IMG/VR virus record: IMGVR_UViG_3300010885_061060
Location: 1 to 43,411 of that record
Source of the DNA: a virus
Strand: one strand, 5' to 3'
Length of the DNA: 43,411 nt
The notes under the pieces were generated by a model. The model saw only the letters and a program-made list of their open reading frames with translations. It did no database searches and was not told where the DNA came from. A program made the position numbers and the translations under genes. Below are positions 32,101 through 36,728 of this stretch, one piece after another (the stretch's first letter is position 1; every line of letters starts with the position of its first letter).

Positions 32101-33129
32101 ACCACTGGTCTTACTGTGGAAGAACCATATGACAGCACCACTTATGATGTGGGTGTAATTGATTTTCAACCTGGTTCGTTTGATTACAGTGTAGGTACCA
32201 GCATACCCGTAAACAATTTTGATTTGTTAAGAGAAGGCATATCTGCCAACCGTTTGTGGGTCACACTGGATGGAACAAGATTGTTTGAAGGTTCAGACTA
32301 CACAATATCAGGCCAGTTTTTGATACTGGCCACAGGTGCTATTGGTGCCAATCAAGTCATGGTTATCACAGAATTTACCAACAGCGTGGTGCCAGATGCT
32401 GTGGCATTTGGTATTTTCCAAGACATGCGCGGAGTGCAAGTCACTTATCGTATCACTGCTGCAACTACCACCACGCTGACTCAACCACTGTCGGCCACTG
32501 CTGATGTGATACATGTACAGGACGCAACCAAACTGACCTTGCCTAATCTCTCAACTGGTGTGTTTGGCATCATCACCATCAATGGTGAACGTATTTCATA
32601 TCGCAATAGAATTCTTGCAAACAACACCTTGACTGGTCTCAGACGTGGCACAGCCGGTACTGCTGCTGCCGATCATCCTGTGACATCTGAAGTGTATGAT
32701 CTTGGATTGGGCAACTTGCTGGACGAACGTTATCAGAATTACACTGTGTCTGACTCAGTTATAGCCGATGGTAGTAGTTCTTTGTACTATGCTCCCAGCA
32801 TTGACATCAGTGATTTTGGGGACAGCAGTTCAGCGTATGTTGAAAGTATTGAAGTTTATGTGGGCGGCGCCCGACAGTACAACTACAGTGAAACTCAAAG
32901 TACCAGTCAATATCGTTACATTGTGACTGATTTTGCACCGCTGGCCATTGAATTTATTGTGGACAATGATCCTGAAACTCCATTGCTGCCACCGGCTGCA
33001 GGCAGTGAAGTTACCATACTACAACGCCGTGCTCTTGGATGGTACCTGCCAGGCAACGGTAGCCCCAGTGACGGTGTAGCACTGCAAGAAACTGATACAG
33101 AAGCCGCAAGGTTTTTGTGTGACCGATAA
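17152..33129 (+). CDS. Giant (5325-residue) baseplate/adhesin structural protein
   Basis: Uninterrupted frame of 5325 residues, predicted mass well above 500 kDa. It sits just after gp6, where T4 has gp7, but is five times longer than T4 gp7 (1032); gp7 homology is not shown. Order seen: conserved N-terminus (SVDFLPAIFQTPVNKQFL); cupredoxin-like domain 174-297; a repeat near 594-665; strand-rich modules; a Trp-rich block near 1470-1570 (PGSWRGIYRYFYDTE, KPTWWDIVYG); CBM5/12-like modules at 1979, 2417 and 4171; seven FG-GAP-like blades 2385-3390; a helical block with FVLDYIQEVKPYH near 3965; further repeat copies 4277-4803; and a C-terminal module with ITINGERISYRN..LTGLRRGTAG (about 5140-5175). 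No signal peptide or membrane helix, as expected for a virion protein. Likely role: baseplate periphery plus receptor binding (inference). Confidence 0.85.
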   Translation: MARQRSVDFLPAIFQTPVNKQFLAATLDTMVQEPKFKKTQGFIGRTVGPGVNPKDSYVVEPDKIRQEYQLEPGVVILEPGTKKVKDAITYPGINDAIEFEGGDSGRPDLLYQSDYYTWDPFINYDAFINFSQYYWLPSGPDVVSVAALGVPSEYNFTVTREDGVYSFSGQPGTNPTLDLVRGGSYTFQVAQNTKETENFRVTNIGTTSYQIDFQSNPTLVLTRGNTYVFNLNLNGDYPFWIKTQLSLGTGDAYNSGVSRNGSAFGLVTFVVPQDAPDILYYVSQNQTNLRGTINIIDGTPGTGPGFFIQTNPGVDGTVAATPNISARDVLGVSNNGEDLGTVTFEVPLKNAQQFYYTLPDVGPIDLMTELRFDQINNKPLQQFIIDNNGIDGITYLTSRTLVFINPTLDADAGGWLETTLFDPLVRLDSLNGQPGSFDTEEFDQATPIPFNNRYQRWQINIVNRQGVDYISLANIGNINVNEKFTVAYGNQYSNTSWYKGGSGYFEQIPLLTATLDTLYYQDGTDPEMFGRIRLLDQTQIDTIFIDQILGQANYTAPNGVEFTNGLKVKFTGQVEPASYGSGNTTITYTATISGGNLITCNSTAGLYVGQPIVFTGTTLGGIVAGQTYYIDILTANGLQFAIALQPGGARVQLTTASSAGFSAVAISDKQYYVSGVGTAIELLPVTDFVCPETYIVDANDSTIATEPGEIDYITINRASKDLNAWTRSNRWFHLEVIQATAQYNNTVAQLDNQYRAKRPIVEFRPGIRLFNMGTESKAPVDIVDFEETDALSNIEGSTGYTVDGVTFIDGTRVIFAADTDPEVRNKIYQVQLISPDTSPPMGAPYAGPQPIIHLVPASDAEVLIDQSVVCLEGTTSKGLSFWYNGSAWTLAQQKTSVQQPPLFDVYNLDGVSFANTNTYPSTTFTGSKLFSYAIGDSGILDPILQFPLQYLNINNIGDIVFDNNLFTDTFVYVIDNVSEVLAISTGTPREYTSRASFQRLLGWKSAVATSQVYQQFKFFFPQQTLQLDVSVATSLGNNTAQASHVTLPALKVYVGSEFIQPTDYTFTTTANSTTIQLSRTYAPTDIIEVLALSDQTSSVAFYQVPGNLQSNPLNGNSPSFTLGTIRTHYESICENLVDLLGPVAGSNNSRDLGDISRFGLVILQQSSPLTLAGYFLRSEKFNIFASLQYNMQEYLKFKGQLLNAVTQQTIQYQTVASVLDTALADITLGRISSQPFYWSDMLPSGSLYSTLTYQITNTSGNTFDIGSVYNYTTANYQGMNVYLNNVILTRDHDYVVATDGPRITVLATLAVNDVLTINEYSATYGNFVPNTPTKLGLYPAYQPEQVLQTTSTGTQSVIIGHDGSVTRAFGDIRDAVLLEFETRIYNNIKLDGNPVPINLVDVIPGQFRTTGYSVAEVDNILDKDFLSYVAWNKLDYRTQDYRATNEFTWNYSGSKNKLNDESLPGSWRGIYRYFYDTEQPEITPWQMLGFSIKPTWWDIVYGAGPYTQDNLVLWDDLEAGYVADPVAPYYLPAYARSGLTTVIPTSDEGTLLSPFDAVVGNYNDQTFRKSWALGDGGPVEASWYNSSAYPFAAMRLLALTQPAKFFALFADRDEYRYQAEFGQYLYNFRYRLDANGVQVYGNGTSKASYINWIVDYNRNSGLDTTAELTSDLASLDVRLCYRMASFSDKQYIKIYTEKSSPNSDNTTFLIPDESYDLLLYKNQPFAKASYSSVVIQQVPGGYAVYGYSTSQPYFSILTSVNAGQLQTFTSGGTSVSVPTSYTNQVAQIPYGYIFSNQTAVSDFLLSYGQYLDRQGLVFDDTTNGYMLSWGQMVNEFLYWSEQGWDNNALINLNPLAFRLSVTRPQAIVDSIVAQTSENILLDQNRNELPTRNLLITRLDNTFTIEPVTDQTLSYIDLKYTAYEHMIVLNNASSFGDLIYSPITGARQSRLNLIAATSTEWNGSVDAQGFILNQNNVTQWDSARTYAKGEIVLYKGTYWSAAQIVQPSILFNANDWFQSDYTQIELGLLPNLANKADQLQNSYNINTANLEQDNDLLSYGLIGFRPRQYLTSLNLDDVSQVNIYKQYLGTKGTILSAELLAQANLGKEIADYNIYENWAVQRAVYGANANRSFFQLRLNRALLNSNPSLVQVIAAGQPSQADQPILFADIWRQSYKLTSPNILPVTTTLPTDIGFPTAGYVNFQDADITVFDITDIASLAANIDQIQAGSTVWVAKTNEYDWDVFRAEAVPGTVQHVCDNLDGTSLVLFSQQHGLVQGQQLIIKQFDAEVNGVYTVIAVPNLTKITIAFSFTGDRTIVDGTGLAFTLQTQRVAQASDIINLPYANTIEPGAKVWVDNNGNDRWVVLQKQEVFSSITELAPTVTDVGEQYSSSVAQAGRGFAAIVGSPRYRFPAGATEWSEAEQYLPGDIVFVLDPYETQFYQCILGTPLPPGPDPSNTTYWASYSLATLPRKGGIYVYVKTDAVDYTVVSPLSPLDAVITLNGTGVLSLGSSVAFGNQDWAVAGAPNSLGSVGQANNGYSCVIYRDPELAAPGSIPYGAWQLLTTPDSVSVDQGQFGSSVTMSQDERWLYIGAPGVNKVYAYGRVDWQKQFVRIFADGATTEYFIGDVIQIDAATQLQIGVGGVTQILNTDYTVNNDFNTVTFFTAPADDEQIEIQRINRKILDFDVYYNVPASGGTGTGATFVVTRLRNTVTVSVFAGGSGYANGNPSAGTLTILAAAFDGTANITLQVIVSGGTVTGVFGTPVYAPPSLTNTFSLNEFFFTVDVIDSFSVLVDDVLQRPNIDYTFNALTSDLTFLPTTAGNFGVGIKYTIITVGTTDFTAIGAISNTPGITFTATGAGTGTGTAQNPATGTEILVRAEGYFEYCDTISYPGSTAGDNFGSAVSTSSDGRQVLIAAEDCQVSGTIATTSSSGLAAVGTNTYLGLAQNSTSGSGQGARFTVTKQNSTYTVTVTSPGQDYTVGDTITILGTVLGGSVLYNNLIITVTAVESYAKAGTVYVFNRNVQQFIYGTDTSSVDFTVLGTPISPVSVSVNGTFLLNAVAAAPNATNTFTVSGSTVTINGDLQTGDIIEIETNQFSQTQIIQQNTVEEFANFGQALDLCSYDCSLYVGAPQSSIQVIKGGVVERTVNQSRAYGIITSTVGNPTLDNGDTINIDNIEVAVPGGVNQNVTGLAAAINVAVPNCSATVDNSGRLVLAVKNSAAAPTGNKLKVAPGAVGTTFADLGFDVYAFTQTILSPNPQEFASFGASISLDESAIALIVGAPQGTLYLVVLFDLGTTVFDDNVTEFFDQILQSGSVYTYDLLVSDSITLSNPDKFVFGQQIQNSNVASYDQFGSAVDYRSGLLWAGAPGNELGDSTLGGNYGRVFISENANGLPAWTVLREQQPVVDVKLINSVYAYDRLTSATAAYFDFFNPLQGKILGAAKQNLDYIGAVDPAGYNVGPRNITGSSWQTANVGETWWDTSTVRFIDPNQDDILYASRRWGQTFPGSSVDVYQWVKSAVPPADYVGPGTARNTSNYTVNTTLTRAGTFIPEYYFWVRGITTTAPGKTLPISTVANYITDPRASGIAYIAPLNASTFAIYNALDIISAEDTIISIEFDREYTDSAVHAEYELIAQDQADGFLSDNLYRKLLDSFCGVDISGSLVPDINLSVAQRYGVQFRPRQSMFVDRFNALENYLQRCNTVCARYPIAESRALTLLLSQEPQPSATSGLWDKRVANLEVLGFQNINAVTLGYRYLVDTDSNNRGLWTIYTVQLITQTSSTRQLTLTRVQNFDTRQYWSYINWVRPGYNTSSQVIAEVPNFAGLNTTTAPVGSSVRVTANAQGKFEVYLRTTIGWDRVILQDGTIEFSAQLYDYALGRFGFDNEVFDAQYFDQEPVIETRKVLQAINQEIFIDELLIERNRALTLMFNYVLSEFAAPEWLIKTSLVDVEHRIRSLLPFQNFSRDNQEFVLDYIQEVKPYHVQIRTFSLLYDGSDQWPGDISDFDVPAYYNTDLDVPQYTSPILLPYEAGTAFNSELNILSNLPSNSTVWDTWPYSSWYNTYLMTIDTIDVIETGSGYTEPPLVIITANSGDPAPTTPAQAVALLNSLGQVYAINVTNAGAGYRSTPTVSFDGGNGSGAVAYARLINGLTRSFKTVIRYDRYQYNSSITDWNGSSLYVNGTLVRYDDRVWSASSADGSSAVTGPNFDLENWTLVNAGNYTYPGASQPTGLSGIDRTRGLYVAAANSPGLELPLLIDGLDYPGVQVYGNYFLGSSSTDPTINCSATSAQGNIITCAGTLPLQVGSTIKFSGATFGGIVTGTTYFVTSIPSSNTFTVTTIQGGINTPLTDATGSMTAQTLPLLDAQYESAFLDSYLGTQPSDIIVDGGEFIGPYEGHAPEELVNGSEFDTLDLRVYTRPGADWQNDGHGFQIVSVRYTYDPAETNFYSWANVVDFPVQVLVSNLTTGQDLIENIQYFVDWAAQYIVITSSVTPGDIININVYEVGGGSQLYRKNYTGAELDLLDNKVIVPVSLAQIAQVAVFVDGTIIQQVPVVTAYSASVPWAITSEFPALSVIYNNNVITCTSTAGGGFNVIICTDTTSLTAGQPIVFSGTVFGSIVAGVEYYVLSVANATQFFITAVSGSTTPVTLTTASGSMTGQPAGTYYRATQAVPAGIQLTNTAYWLPFVPSQRSEVFIPATLGLADLVSILILGDALSIPVTDVVSESNAVILLGDLATLSVGQTVTFSGYGLGGIETAVNYQIFSVVSDSINAITLTLDGVTEVDLIDDQAAWSGELTAKFIPVGLASWSTPVVEQFEAVDNVLVTNSVTLSVPIIGTNPANMVVEINGFRQQPAEGIEWIGDDSSVSFGLPQRGNYSQSIISPPSDVVVYVDNVLQVQSVGATLGTYSVTNYPGSNTPGRQVVFNVPPPAGARILITVSTIADYNVIGNTIQFNNLLNFQDRISVVTWNDTLQQNALTLVFVGPITTGLTVEEPYDSTTYDVGVIDFQPGSFDYSVGTSIPVNNFDLLREGISANRLWVTLDGTRLFEGSDYTISGQFLILATGAIGANQVMVITEFTNSVVPDAVAFGIFQDMRGVQVTYRITAATTTTLTQPLSATADVIHVQDATKLTLPNLSTGVFGIITINGERISYRNRILANNTLTGLRRGTAGTAAADHPVTSEVYDLGLGNLLDERYQNYTVSDSVIADGSSSLYYAPSIDISDFGDSSSAYVESIEVYVGGARQYNYSETQSTSQYRYIVTDFAPLAIEFIVDNDPETPLLPPAAGSEVTILQRRALGWYLPGNGSPSDGVALQETDTEAARFLCDR
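17671..18042 (+). other. Cupredoxin-like domain without copper ligands (in giant protein)
   Basis: Residues 174-297. The pattern NP-x-L-x-L-x-RG-x-x-Y-x-F occurs twice, followed by YPFWIKT, GTGDAYNSGV, TFVVPQDAP and LYYV, then RGTINIID. This is the plastocyanin-like arrangement found in marine virion proteins. The expected ligand positions are replaced (Tyr237 in place of the usual His before PFW; SQNQTNL where a C..H..M loop would be), so copper binding is unlikely. Confidence 0.6.
18931..19146 (+). repeat. GGIV-type repeat, copy A of four (giant protein)
   Basis: Residues 594-665: pattern N-x-ITC-x-ST-x-x-L-x-VGQPIVFTG-TLGGIVAG-x-x-YYI, ending in a Thr/Ala/Ser-rich strand. Three further copies lie near the C-terminus (29980, 30880, 31321). 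Confidence 0.75.
23080..23202 (+). other. CBM5/12 (chitin-binding type 3)-like module 1 (giant protein)
   Basis: Residues 1977-2017. W1979-DSARTYAKGEIVLYKGTYWSA followed by N-A-N-D-W2015: the W...Y..GD.V.Y.G..Y.A.....P...W layout of small carbohydrate-binding modules. Family call by eye. Confidence 0.55.
24400..24540 (+). other. CBM5/12-like module 2 (giant protein)
   Basis: Residues 2417-2463. W2417-SEAEQYLPGDIVF, then Y-x-C and PDPSNTTYW2460. Inserted between blades 1 and 2 of the FG-GAP-like region. Confidence 0.5.
25228..25356 (+). repeat. GSGY-type repeat, copy 1 (giant protein)
   Basis: G-x-GTGATF-x-V followed by a strand and GGSGYANG. A similar unit occurs at 25990-26130 (GQGARFTV, then PGQDYTVGD) and a double one at 29353-29586 (TGSGYTEPPLV; NAGAGYRSTPTVSFDGGNGSGA). 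This kind of repeat is common in marine phage virion proteins. Confidence 0.6.
25624..25749 (+). repeat. TTDFTAIGA-type module (giant protein)
   Basis: GVGIKYTIITVGTTDFTAIGA then PGITFTATGAGTGTGTA, a short beta module that I know as a recurrent unit in many marine phage structural proteins. It is inserted between FG-GAP-like blades 3 and 4. Confidence 0.65.
25990..26130 (+). repeat. GSGY-type repeat, copy 2 (giant protein)
   Basis: GSGQGARFTVTKQ..., then PGQDYTVGDTITI. Second copy of the unit at 25228, lying in the insertion between blades 4 and 5. Confidence 0.55.
29353..29586 (+). repeat. GSGY-type repeat, double copy 3 (giant protein)
   Basis: Two GxGY units (ETGSGYTEPPLVIIT and TNAGAGYRSTPTVSF) followed by GNGSGAVAYA, downstream of the helical EVKPYH block. 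Confidence 0.6.
29662..29796 (+). other. CBM5/12-like module 3 (giant protein)
   Basis: Residues 4171-4215. W4171-NGSSLYVNGTLVRYDDRVWSAS, then FDLENW4211. Third module of the same layout, near the C-terminal third. Confidence 0.5.
29980..30228 (+). repeat. GGIV-type repeat, copy B (giant protein)
   Basis: Residues 4277-4359: GNIITCAGTLPLQVGSTIKFSGATFGGIVTGTTYFV split over two strands, then a GSMTAQ ending. Copy of the units at 18931, 30880 and 31321. Confidence 0.75.
30880..31122 (+). repeat. GGIV-type repeat, copy C (giant protein)
   Basis: Residues 4577-4657: ITCTSTAGG, LTAGQPIVFSGTVFGSIVAG and YYVLSV, ending ASGSMTGQ. The closest match is to copy B (shared GSMT ending). Confidence 0.75.
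31321..31560 (+). repeat. GGIV-type repeat, copy D, diverged (giant protein)
   Basis: Residues 4724-4803: SNAVILLGDLATLSVGQTVTFSG then GLGGIETAVNYQI. The Cys seen in copies A-C is absent, so this is the most diverged copy. Confidence 0.6.
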
Positions 33130-33133
33130 CACA

Positions 33134-33141
33134 GGTAAATA
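33134..33141 (+). promoter_or_regulatory. Weak late promoter-like element after the giant gene
   Basis: GGTAAATA matches the late octamer at 6 of 8 positions, in the 19-base gap before the 49-residue ORF, whose ATG is 7 bases further on. No good ribosome site precedes that ATG. Low certainty. Confidence 0.35.
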
Positions 33142-33148
33142 AAAGACT

Positions 33149-33298
33149 ATGGAAAAGTCAACATCCGCCCCCAACACTGTGCCTCCCAAAACGGCTGCGC
33201 CCAAACGTCCCAATGAAACAGGGTCAATTTCAGTACAAGCGCACATGCGAATTTTTGACCCAAAAACTCAAAAAACTTATGTGGAGGGACGAGCATGA
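33149..33298 (+). CDS. Small conserved-looking protein, 49 residues
   Basis: Short ORF filling the gap between the giant gene and the 201-residue gene. Its stop overlaps the next ATG by 4 bases (ATGA), which supports its being real. The N-terminal half is Pro/Lys/Ala-rich and probably disordered. The C-terminal half, VQAHMRIFDPKTQKTYVEGRA, resembles the N-terminus of the next protein (FVKIHDPNTGEILVDKKNA): a strand, D-P-x-T turn and second strand. Function unknown; a virion-attachment peptide is a guess. Confidence 0.7.
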   Translation: MEKSTSAPNTVPPKTAAPKRPNETGSISVQAHMRIFDPKTQKTYVEGRA

Positions 33299-33900
33299 TT
33301 CAGCCTGGACTGTGTAAAATTGAAGGCTTTGTCAAGATACATGACCCCAACACTGGCGAAATTTTGGTAGACAAGAAAAACGCCATTCATTACGAAAACA
33401 TCAGTTTGGCCATGGCCCAGACCCTAAGTGATCGCAACACTGGATACATCTATCTCATGGCATTTGGCAATGGCGGCAGTAGTGTGGATCCAACTGGGGT
33501 TATTACGTACTTGCCCCCAAACACCACTGGTCAAAACGCCGACTTGTACAATGAAACCTATGCCAAAGTGGTTGATGACAATTCAGCAGCCAACATTGAT
33601 CCAGAAAACAACAAAATGACTGCATTGCACACCAGTGGCAATGTTTACAGTGATATTCTTGTGACCTGTTTGTTGGATTATGGTGAACCTCCCACACAAC
33701 AGGCATTTGACAACTCAACCAATTTTGACGGAGAATTTGTGTTTGATGAGCTAGGATTAAAAACCTGGAATGGATCAGCAAATGATCTAAGACTGATCAC
33801 ACACGTGATTTTTCACCCGGTGCAAAAAAGTTTGAATAGACAAATTCAAATTGATTACACCCTGCGTATACAGACGCTGAGTAACATAAACGCTGTATAA
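33295..33900 (+). CDS. Putative virion structural protein, 201 residues
   Basis: Function not recognised. The N-terminus reads CKIEGFVKIHDPNTGEILVDKKNAIHYENIS, followed by an ALS-like helix, then GYIYLMAFGNGGSSVDPTG. The C-terminal half has FVFDELGLKTW and alternating strands to the end. A predicted mixed alpha/beta virion protein lacking signal peptide or membrane helix. GGAGG lies 7 bases before the ATG. It is coupled to the 49-residue ORF and followed by a perfect late promoter and the fibre genes, so a baseplate or fibre-attachment role is likely by position. Confidence 0.75.
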   Translation: MIQPGLCKIEGFVKIHDPNTGEILVDKKNAIHYENISLAMAQTLSDRNTGYIYLMAFGNGGSSVDPTGVITYLPPNTTGQNADLYNETYAKVVDDNSAANIDPENNKMTALHTSGNVYSDILVTCLLDYGEPPTQQAFDNSTNFDGEFVFDELGLKTWNGSANDLRLITHVIFHPVQKSLNRQIQIDYTLRIQTLSNINAV

Positions 33901-33903
33901 ATA
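33896..33903 (+). promoter_or_regulatory. Perfect T4-type late promoter of the fibre genes
   Basis: TATAAATA, 8 of 8 matches, overlapping the stop codon of the 201-residue gene. The predicted +1 is near 33909, with AGGA and AGG sites before the ATG at 33929. Recognised by gp55 with its partners in T4-like phages. Confidence 0.85.
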
Positions 33904-33928
33904 TTGAAACTAGGAACAGGTAACTGAC

Positions 33929-35731
33929 ATGGCATATACAATCAATCTAACAGACGGCACAGTTTTTGCCACCATCAACGATGGTACTGTAAACACCGCT
34001 GCAGGTTTTGCAACCGGCGCACCACTTACATTAGTGGGCAAAAACTACGCTGGCTACGGTGAATTTTTAGATGAAAACTTTATTAGACTGATGGAAAATG
34101 GGTCTAGTGTTAACCAACCACCAGCACCGCTCACTGGACAATTATGGTGGGACAAGCTGAACAATTTGTTGAAGGTTTACAATGGCACCACATTCAAGAC
34201 CATTTCAGCTGCTACAGCTTCTGCTAGCCAACCTGCCAGCAACGTTGCTGGAGATTTGTGGTACGACACAGTAAATGCACAATTGAAAGTGTACACTGGT
34301 TCTACGTTTTTAGTGGTTGGACCTGGATACACCGCAGCTCAAGGCACGTCGGGTGCTGTGCCTGAAACTATTCTTGACAACGTGGGTGCAACCAAATACA
34401 TCACCAGTTTGTATGTGAACAATGTGCGAGTGGGCGTGATCTACAACAGTGTGGCATTTACACCTCAAGCATCATTGGTCTCAGCGTTTCCCACTATCTT
34501 CCCAGGATTCACACTGTCAAGCACAGTGTCCAGTGCGGTATTTGCTGGATCAGCAACCAATGCGCAACTGTTGGACAATCTTGACTCAACTGACTTCATG
34601 CGAGCCACAGCCAACACCACAACAACTGGCACAGTCAACATTTTAAACAACACAGGATTGAGCGTGGGCGTGGCCAATGTGTTCAACGTCAATACCACTA
34701 CTACAGATGCCAACATCAAGAGTGCAATTTCTGGCGGTAACCTAAACATACAGGCCAATGTCAGCGGCACAACTTTTGTGGTAGCACAAGCATTAGGAGC
34801 CAGTGGCACTTTTGCAGTAAGCAATGCCTTGGTTGTGGGTTCCACAGCTTCGGCAGTGGGCAACATCACTGGCGCCAACTTCAACACCGGCGGTTTGATC
34901 ACCGCAGTGGGCAACATCATCGGTGGCAACATCAATACTGGGGCACTGGTATCAGCTGCCAACGTTTCTGTTACTGGCAACGTTCAAGGCGGCAACTTGC
35001 GTACAGGCGGATTGATTTCGGCCACAGGTAACATTACCGCGGCTGCCAACGTGGCAGGTACATATTTCATTGGTAACGGCTCACAGCTGACTGGATTGAG
35101 CCTGGGTGTTAGCGTTACCAAGTTTGAAAACGGAACATCCAAAGGTGAAATTAACACACCCAACGGCAACATCACCTTCAACGTTGCCGGCACAGCCAAC
35201 GTGGTTGTAATTGACACCAGCACATTGTATGCCAACATACTGAGCGCAAACTCAATTTCCAAGACAGGCTCCAACGCCATTGGCAACATTGGCTCAAGCA
35301 GCAACTACTTCAACCAAGTGTTTGCCACTGCTACCACAGCCCTGTACGCTGACGTGGCAGAACGCTTTGCTGCTGATGAATTGCTAGAGCCAGGCACTGT
35401 GGTCGAACTGGGCGGTGTCAAAGAAATCACCCGATCAAACCAAGATCTAAGTGAAAATGTATTTGGCGTTATAAGTACAAGACCAGCCTACACCATGAAT
35501 GGTGGCGCAGGTGAAGATGATACTCACCCCAAAGTGGCCATGACCGGTAGAGTACCAGTCAAGGTTGTGGGCTATGTTCGCAAAGGCGACAGATTGGTCA
35601 GTGCCGGAGCAGGTATTGCCCGTGCTGCTCAACCTGGCGAAGCCACAGCATTCAATGTGATTGGACGAAGTCTGGTTGACAAACCCACCCCTGAACCAGG
35701 TACAATTGAAGCTATAGTTACTATTAAATAA
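33929..35731 (+). CDS. Tail-fibre-like protein with repeat shaft and C-terminal G2-like domain
   Basis: 600 residues. The N-terminal part has two related units, TGQLWWDKLNNLLKVYNGTTFK and AGDLWYDTVNAQLKVYTGSTF, about 45 residues apart, typical of marine phage fibres. The middle (about 300-385) has repeats of the form GNI-x-G-x-N-x-x-TGGLI-x-A, expected of a trimeric beta-helical shaft. The C-terminal 130 residues (from YADVAERFAADELLEPGTVVELGG, with FGVISTRPAYTMN) resemble the Peptidase_G2 (intramolecular chaperone autocleavage) domain of phage appendages. Role: host-contact fibre, possibly self-processed. Transcribed from the late promoter at 33896. Confidence 0.82.
   Translation: MAYTINLTDGTVFATINDGTVNTAAGFATGAPLTLVGKNYAGYGEFLDENFIRLMENGSSVNQPPAPLTGQLWWDKLNNLLKVYNGTTFKTISAATASASQPASNVAGDLWYDTVNAQLKVYTGSTFLVVGPGYTAAQGTSGAVPETILDNVGATKYITSLYVNNVRVGVIYNSVAFTPQASLVSAFPTIFPGFTLSSTVSSAVFAGSATNAQLLDNLDSTDFMRATANTTTTGTVNILNNTGLSVGVANVFNVNTTTTDANIKSAISGGNLNIQANVSGTTFVVAQALGASGTFAVSNALVVGSTASAVGNITGANFNTGGLITAVGNIIGGNINTGALVSAANVSVTGNVQGGNLRTGGLISATGNITAAANVAGTYFIGNGSQLTGLSLGVSVTKFENGTSKGEINTPNGNITFNVAGTANVVVIDTSTLYANILSANSISKTGSNAIGNIGSSSNYFNQVFATATTALYADVAERFAADELLEPGTVVELGGVKEITRSNQDLSENVFGVISTRPAYTMNGGAGEDDTHPKVAMTGRVPVKVVGYVRKGDRLVSAGAGIARAAQPGEATAFNVIGRSLVDKPTPEPGTIEAIVTIK
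34855..35052 (+). repeat. Short repeat shaft in the fibre gene
   Basis: About 18-22-residue units: AVGNITGANFNTGGLIT, AVGNIIGGNINTGALVS, VTGNVQGGNLRTGGLIS, ATGNITAAANVAG. Regular spacing fits a triple beta-helix. Confidence 0.85.
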
Positions 35732-35744
35732 AGGACACACAGAT

Positions 35745-36725
35745 ATGACATACGTAAGCACAGGGGTGATACAAGCCGCAGACTACAACGGGTTTGTAAC
35801 TCTCACAGCTGGTGCCAATGTCAACGCTACCTGGAGCACTGGAACTACCAGCGCCGGGTACGGACAAACAGCAATTGCAAGTGTGGGCGGTCCAAGTCCG
35901 GGTCCTGCTGGTACAGTTACCGCAGTAAATTGGGCAACATTGGTCAATACCATTGCCAGCATGGCTTCTCATCAAGGTACAGCAATCACTGCTAGAACAG
36001 CACCAGTCACAGGCAACACTGTGTCAATATTGACAGCATTGAACACTGATATTACCAACTGCTACAACAACCGAGGCAATGCTGTGGCAACTGGAACACA
36101 GTTTACTGGTTGGACTGGTACCAACAGCTTGACTGCTGGTCGCGGCGCCGGCGCCTGGAGTATTGCATTTACCAACACTGTGACTTTTGCCTCAGCTGAC
36201 GCGGCCAGATATTTTTTCAATGCTGGCGGCATAGTCAAAGTTGATGTGAGCAAAACTGCTACCGGCAACACAGGAGACCCTGAATGGAATGACTTGGCCA
36301 ACACCTTGTGCGGCGACATATACATCAGTGGTGGTGCTTTTAGTCAGACCATTGCTGGCACAGTGTATACTGGAACCACCAAAGTTGGTGGATCTGGCAC
36401 ACCCAACACCTTGGCCACTACCACAGGCTTTTTTGACCTTACCCCCGGCGGTGCCGCAGTCATAGTATACAAACAGTTTGCTGACACAGCACCGTACACG
36501 GCCAATTTCATACAACACAGTTTGACTCTTGACGCAACCAGTGCGGTGTTGACCATATCCACATTGTGGTCAGCCAGTGATGGTGACCCTATTTCTGGTG
36601 GATCGGCCAGTGTTGGAGCCACGCCAGGCACAGCACCCACAACCATTGTGACATACTTTCCACCCAGCACCACTTATCTTTCAGCAAGTTGGGGCACACC
36701 CTCGGTGGCTGCCACAACAACTTAA
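35745..36725 (+). CDS. Putative fibre or virion structural protein, 326 residues
   Basis: Gly/Thr/Ala-rich beta protein with no recognised enzyme motif. N-terminus MTYVSTGVIQAADYNGFV, then GPAGTVTAVNWATLVNTI. Middle NAGGIVKVDVSKTATGNTGDPEWNDLA resembles virion proteins of unknown role in other marine myoviruses. AAGGA lies 9 bases before the ATG, 13 bases after the fibre stop. Last gene of the late block, closed by the terminator at 36729. A fibre tip, adhesin or decoration protein are all possible. Confidence 0.75.
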   Translation: MTYVSTGVIQAADYNGFVTLTAGANVNATWSTGTTSAGYGQTAIASVGGPSPGPAGTVTAVNWATLVNTIASMASHQGTAITARTAPVTGNTVSILTALNTDITNCYNNRGNAVATGTQFTGWTGTNSLTAGRGAGAWSIAFTNTVTFASADAARYFFNAGGIVKVDVSKTATGNTGDPEWNDLANTLCGDIYISGGAFSQTIAGTVYTGTTKVGGSGTPNTLATTTGFFDLTPGGAAVIVYKQFADTAPYTANFIQHSLTLDATSAVLTISTLWSASDGDPISGGSASVGATPGTAPTTIVTYFPPSTTYLSASWGTPSVAATTT

Positions 36726-36728
36726 TCA

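Noticed and set aside
34855-35052. CRISPR-like array
   Set aside because: The repeats are in-frame protein repeats of a fibre shaft with diverged DNA, not identical repeats with unique spacers.
34465-35304. Minus-strand ORFs opposite the fibre gene (171 and 106 codons)
   Set aside because: Produced by the Gly/Asn/Thr repeat codons of the fibre; Pro/Leu/Val/Ala-rich products with no start signals.
35723-35730. ATTAAATA before the 326-residue gene as a late promoter
   Set aside because: Only 6 of 8 matches, and the bases are explained by the Ile-Lys-stop end of the fibre gene; too weak to list.
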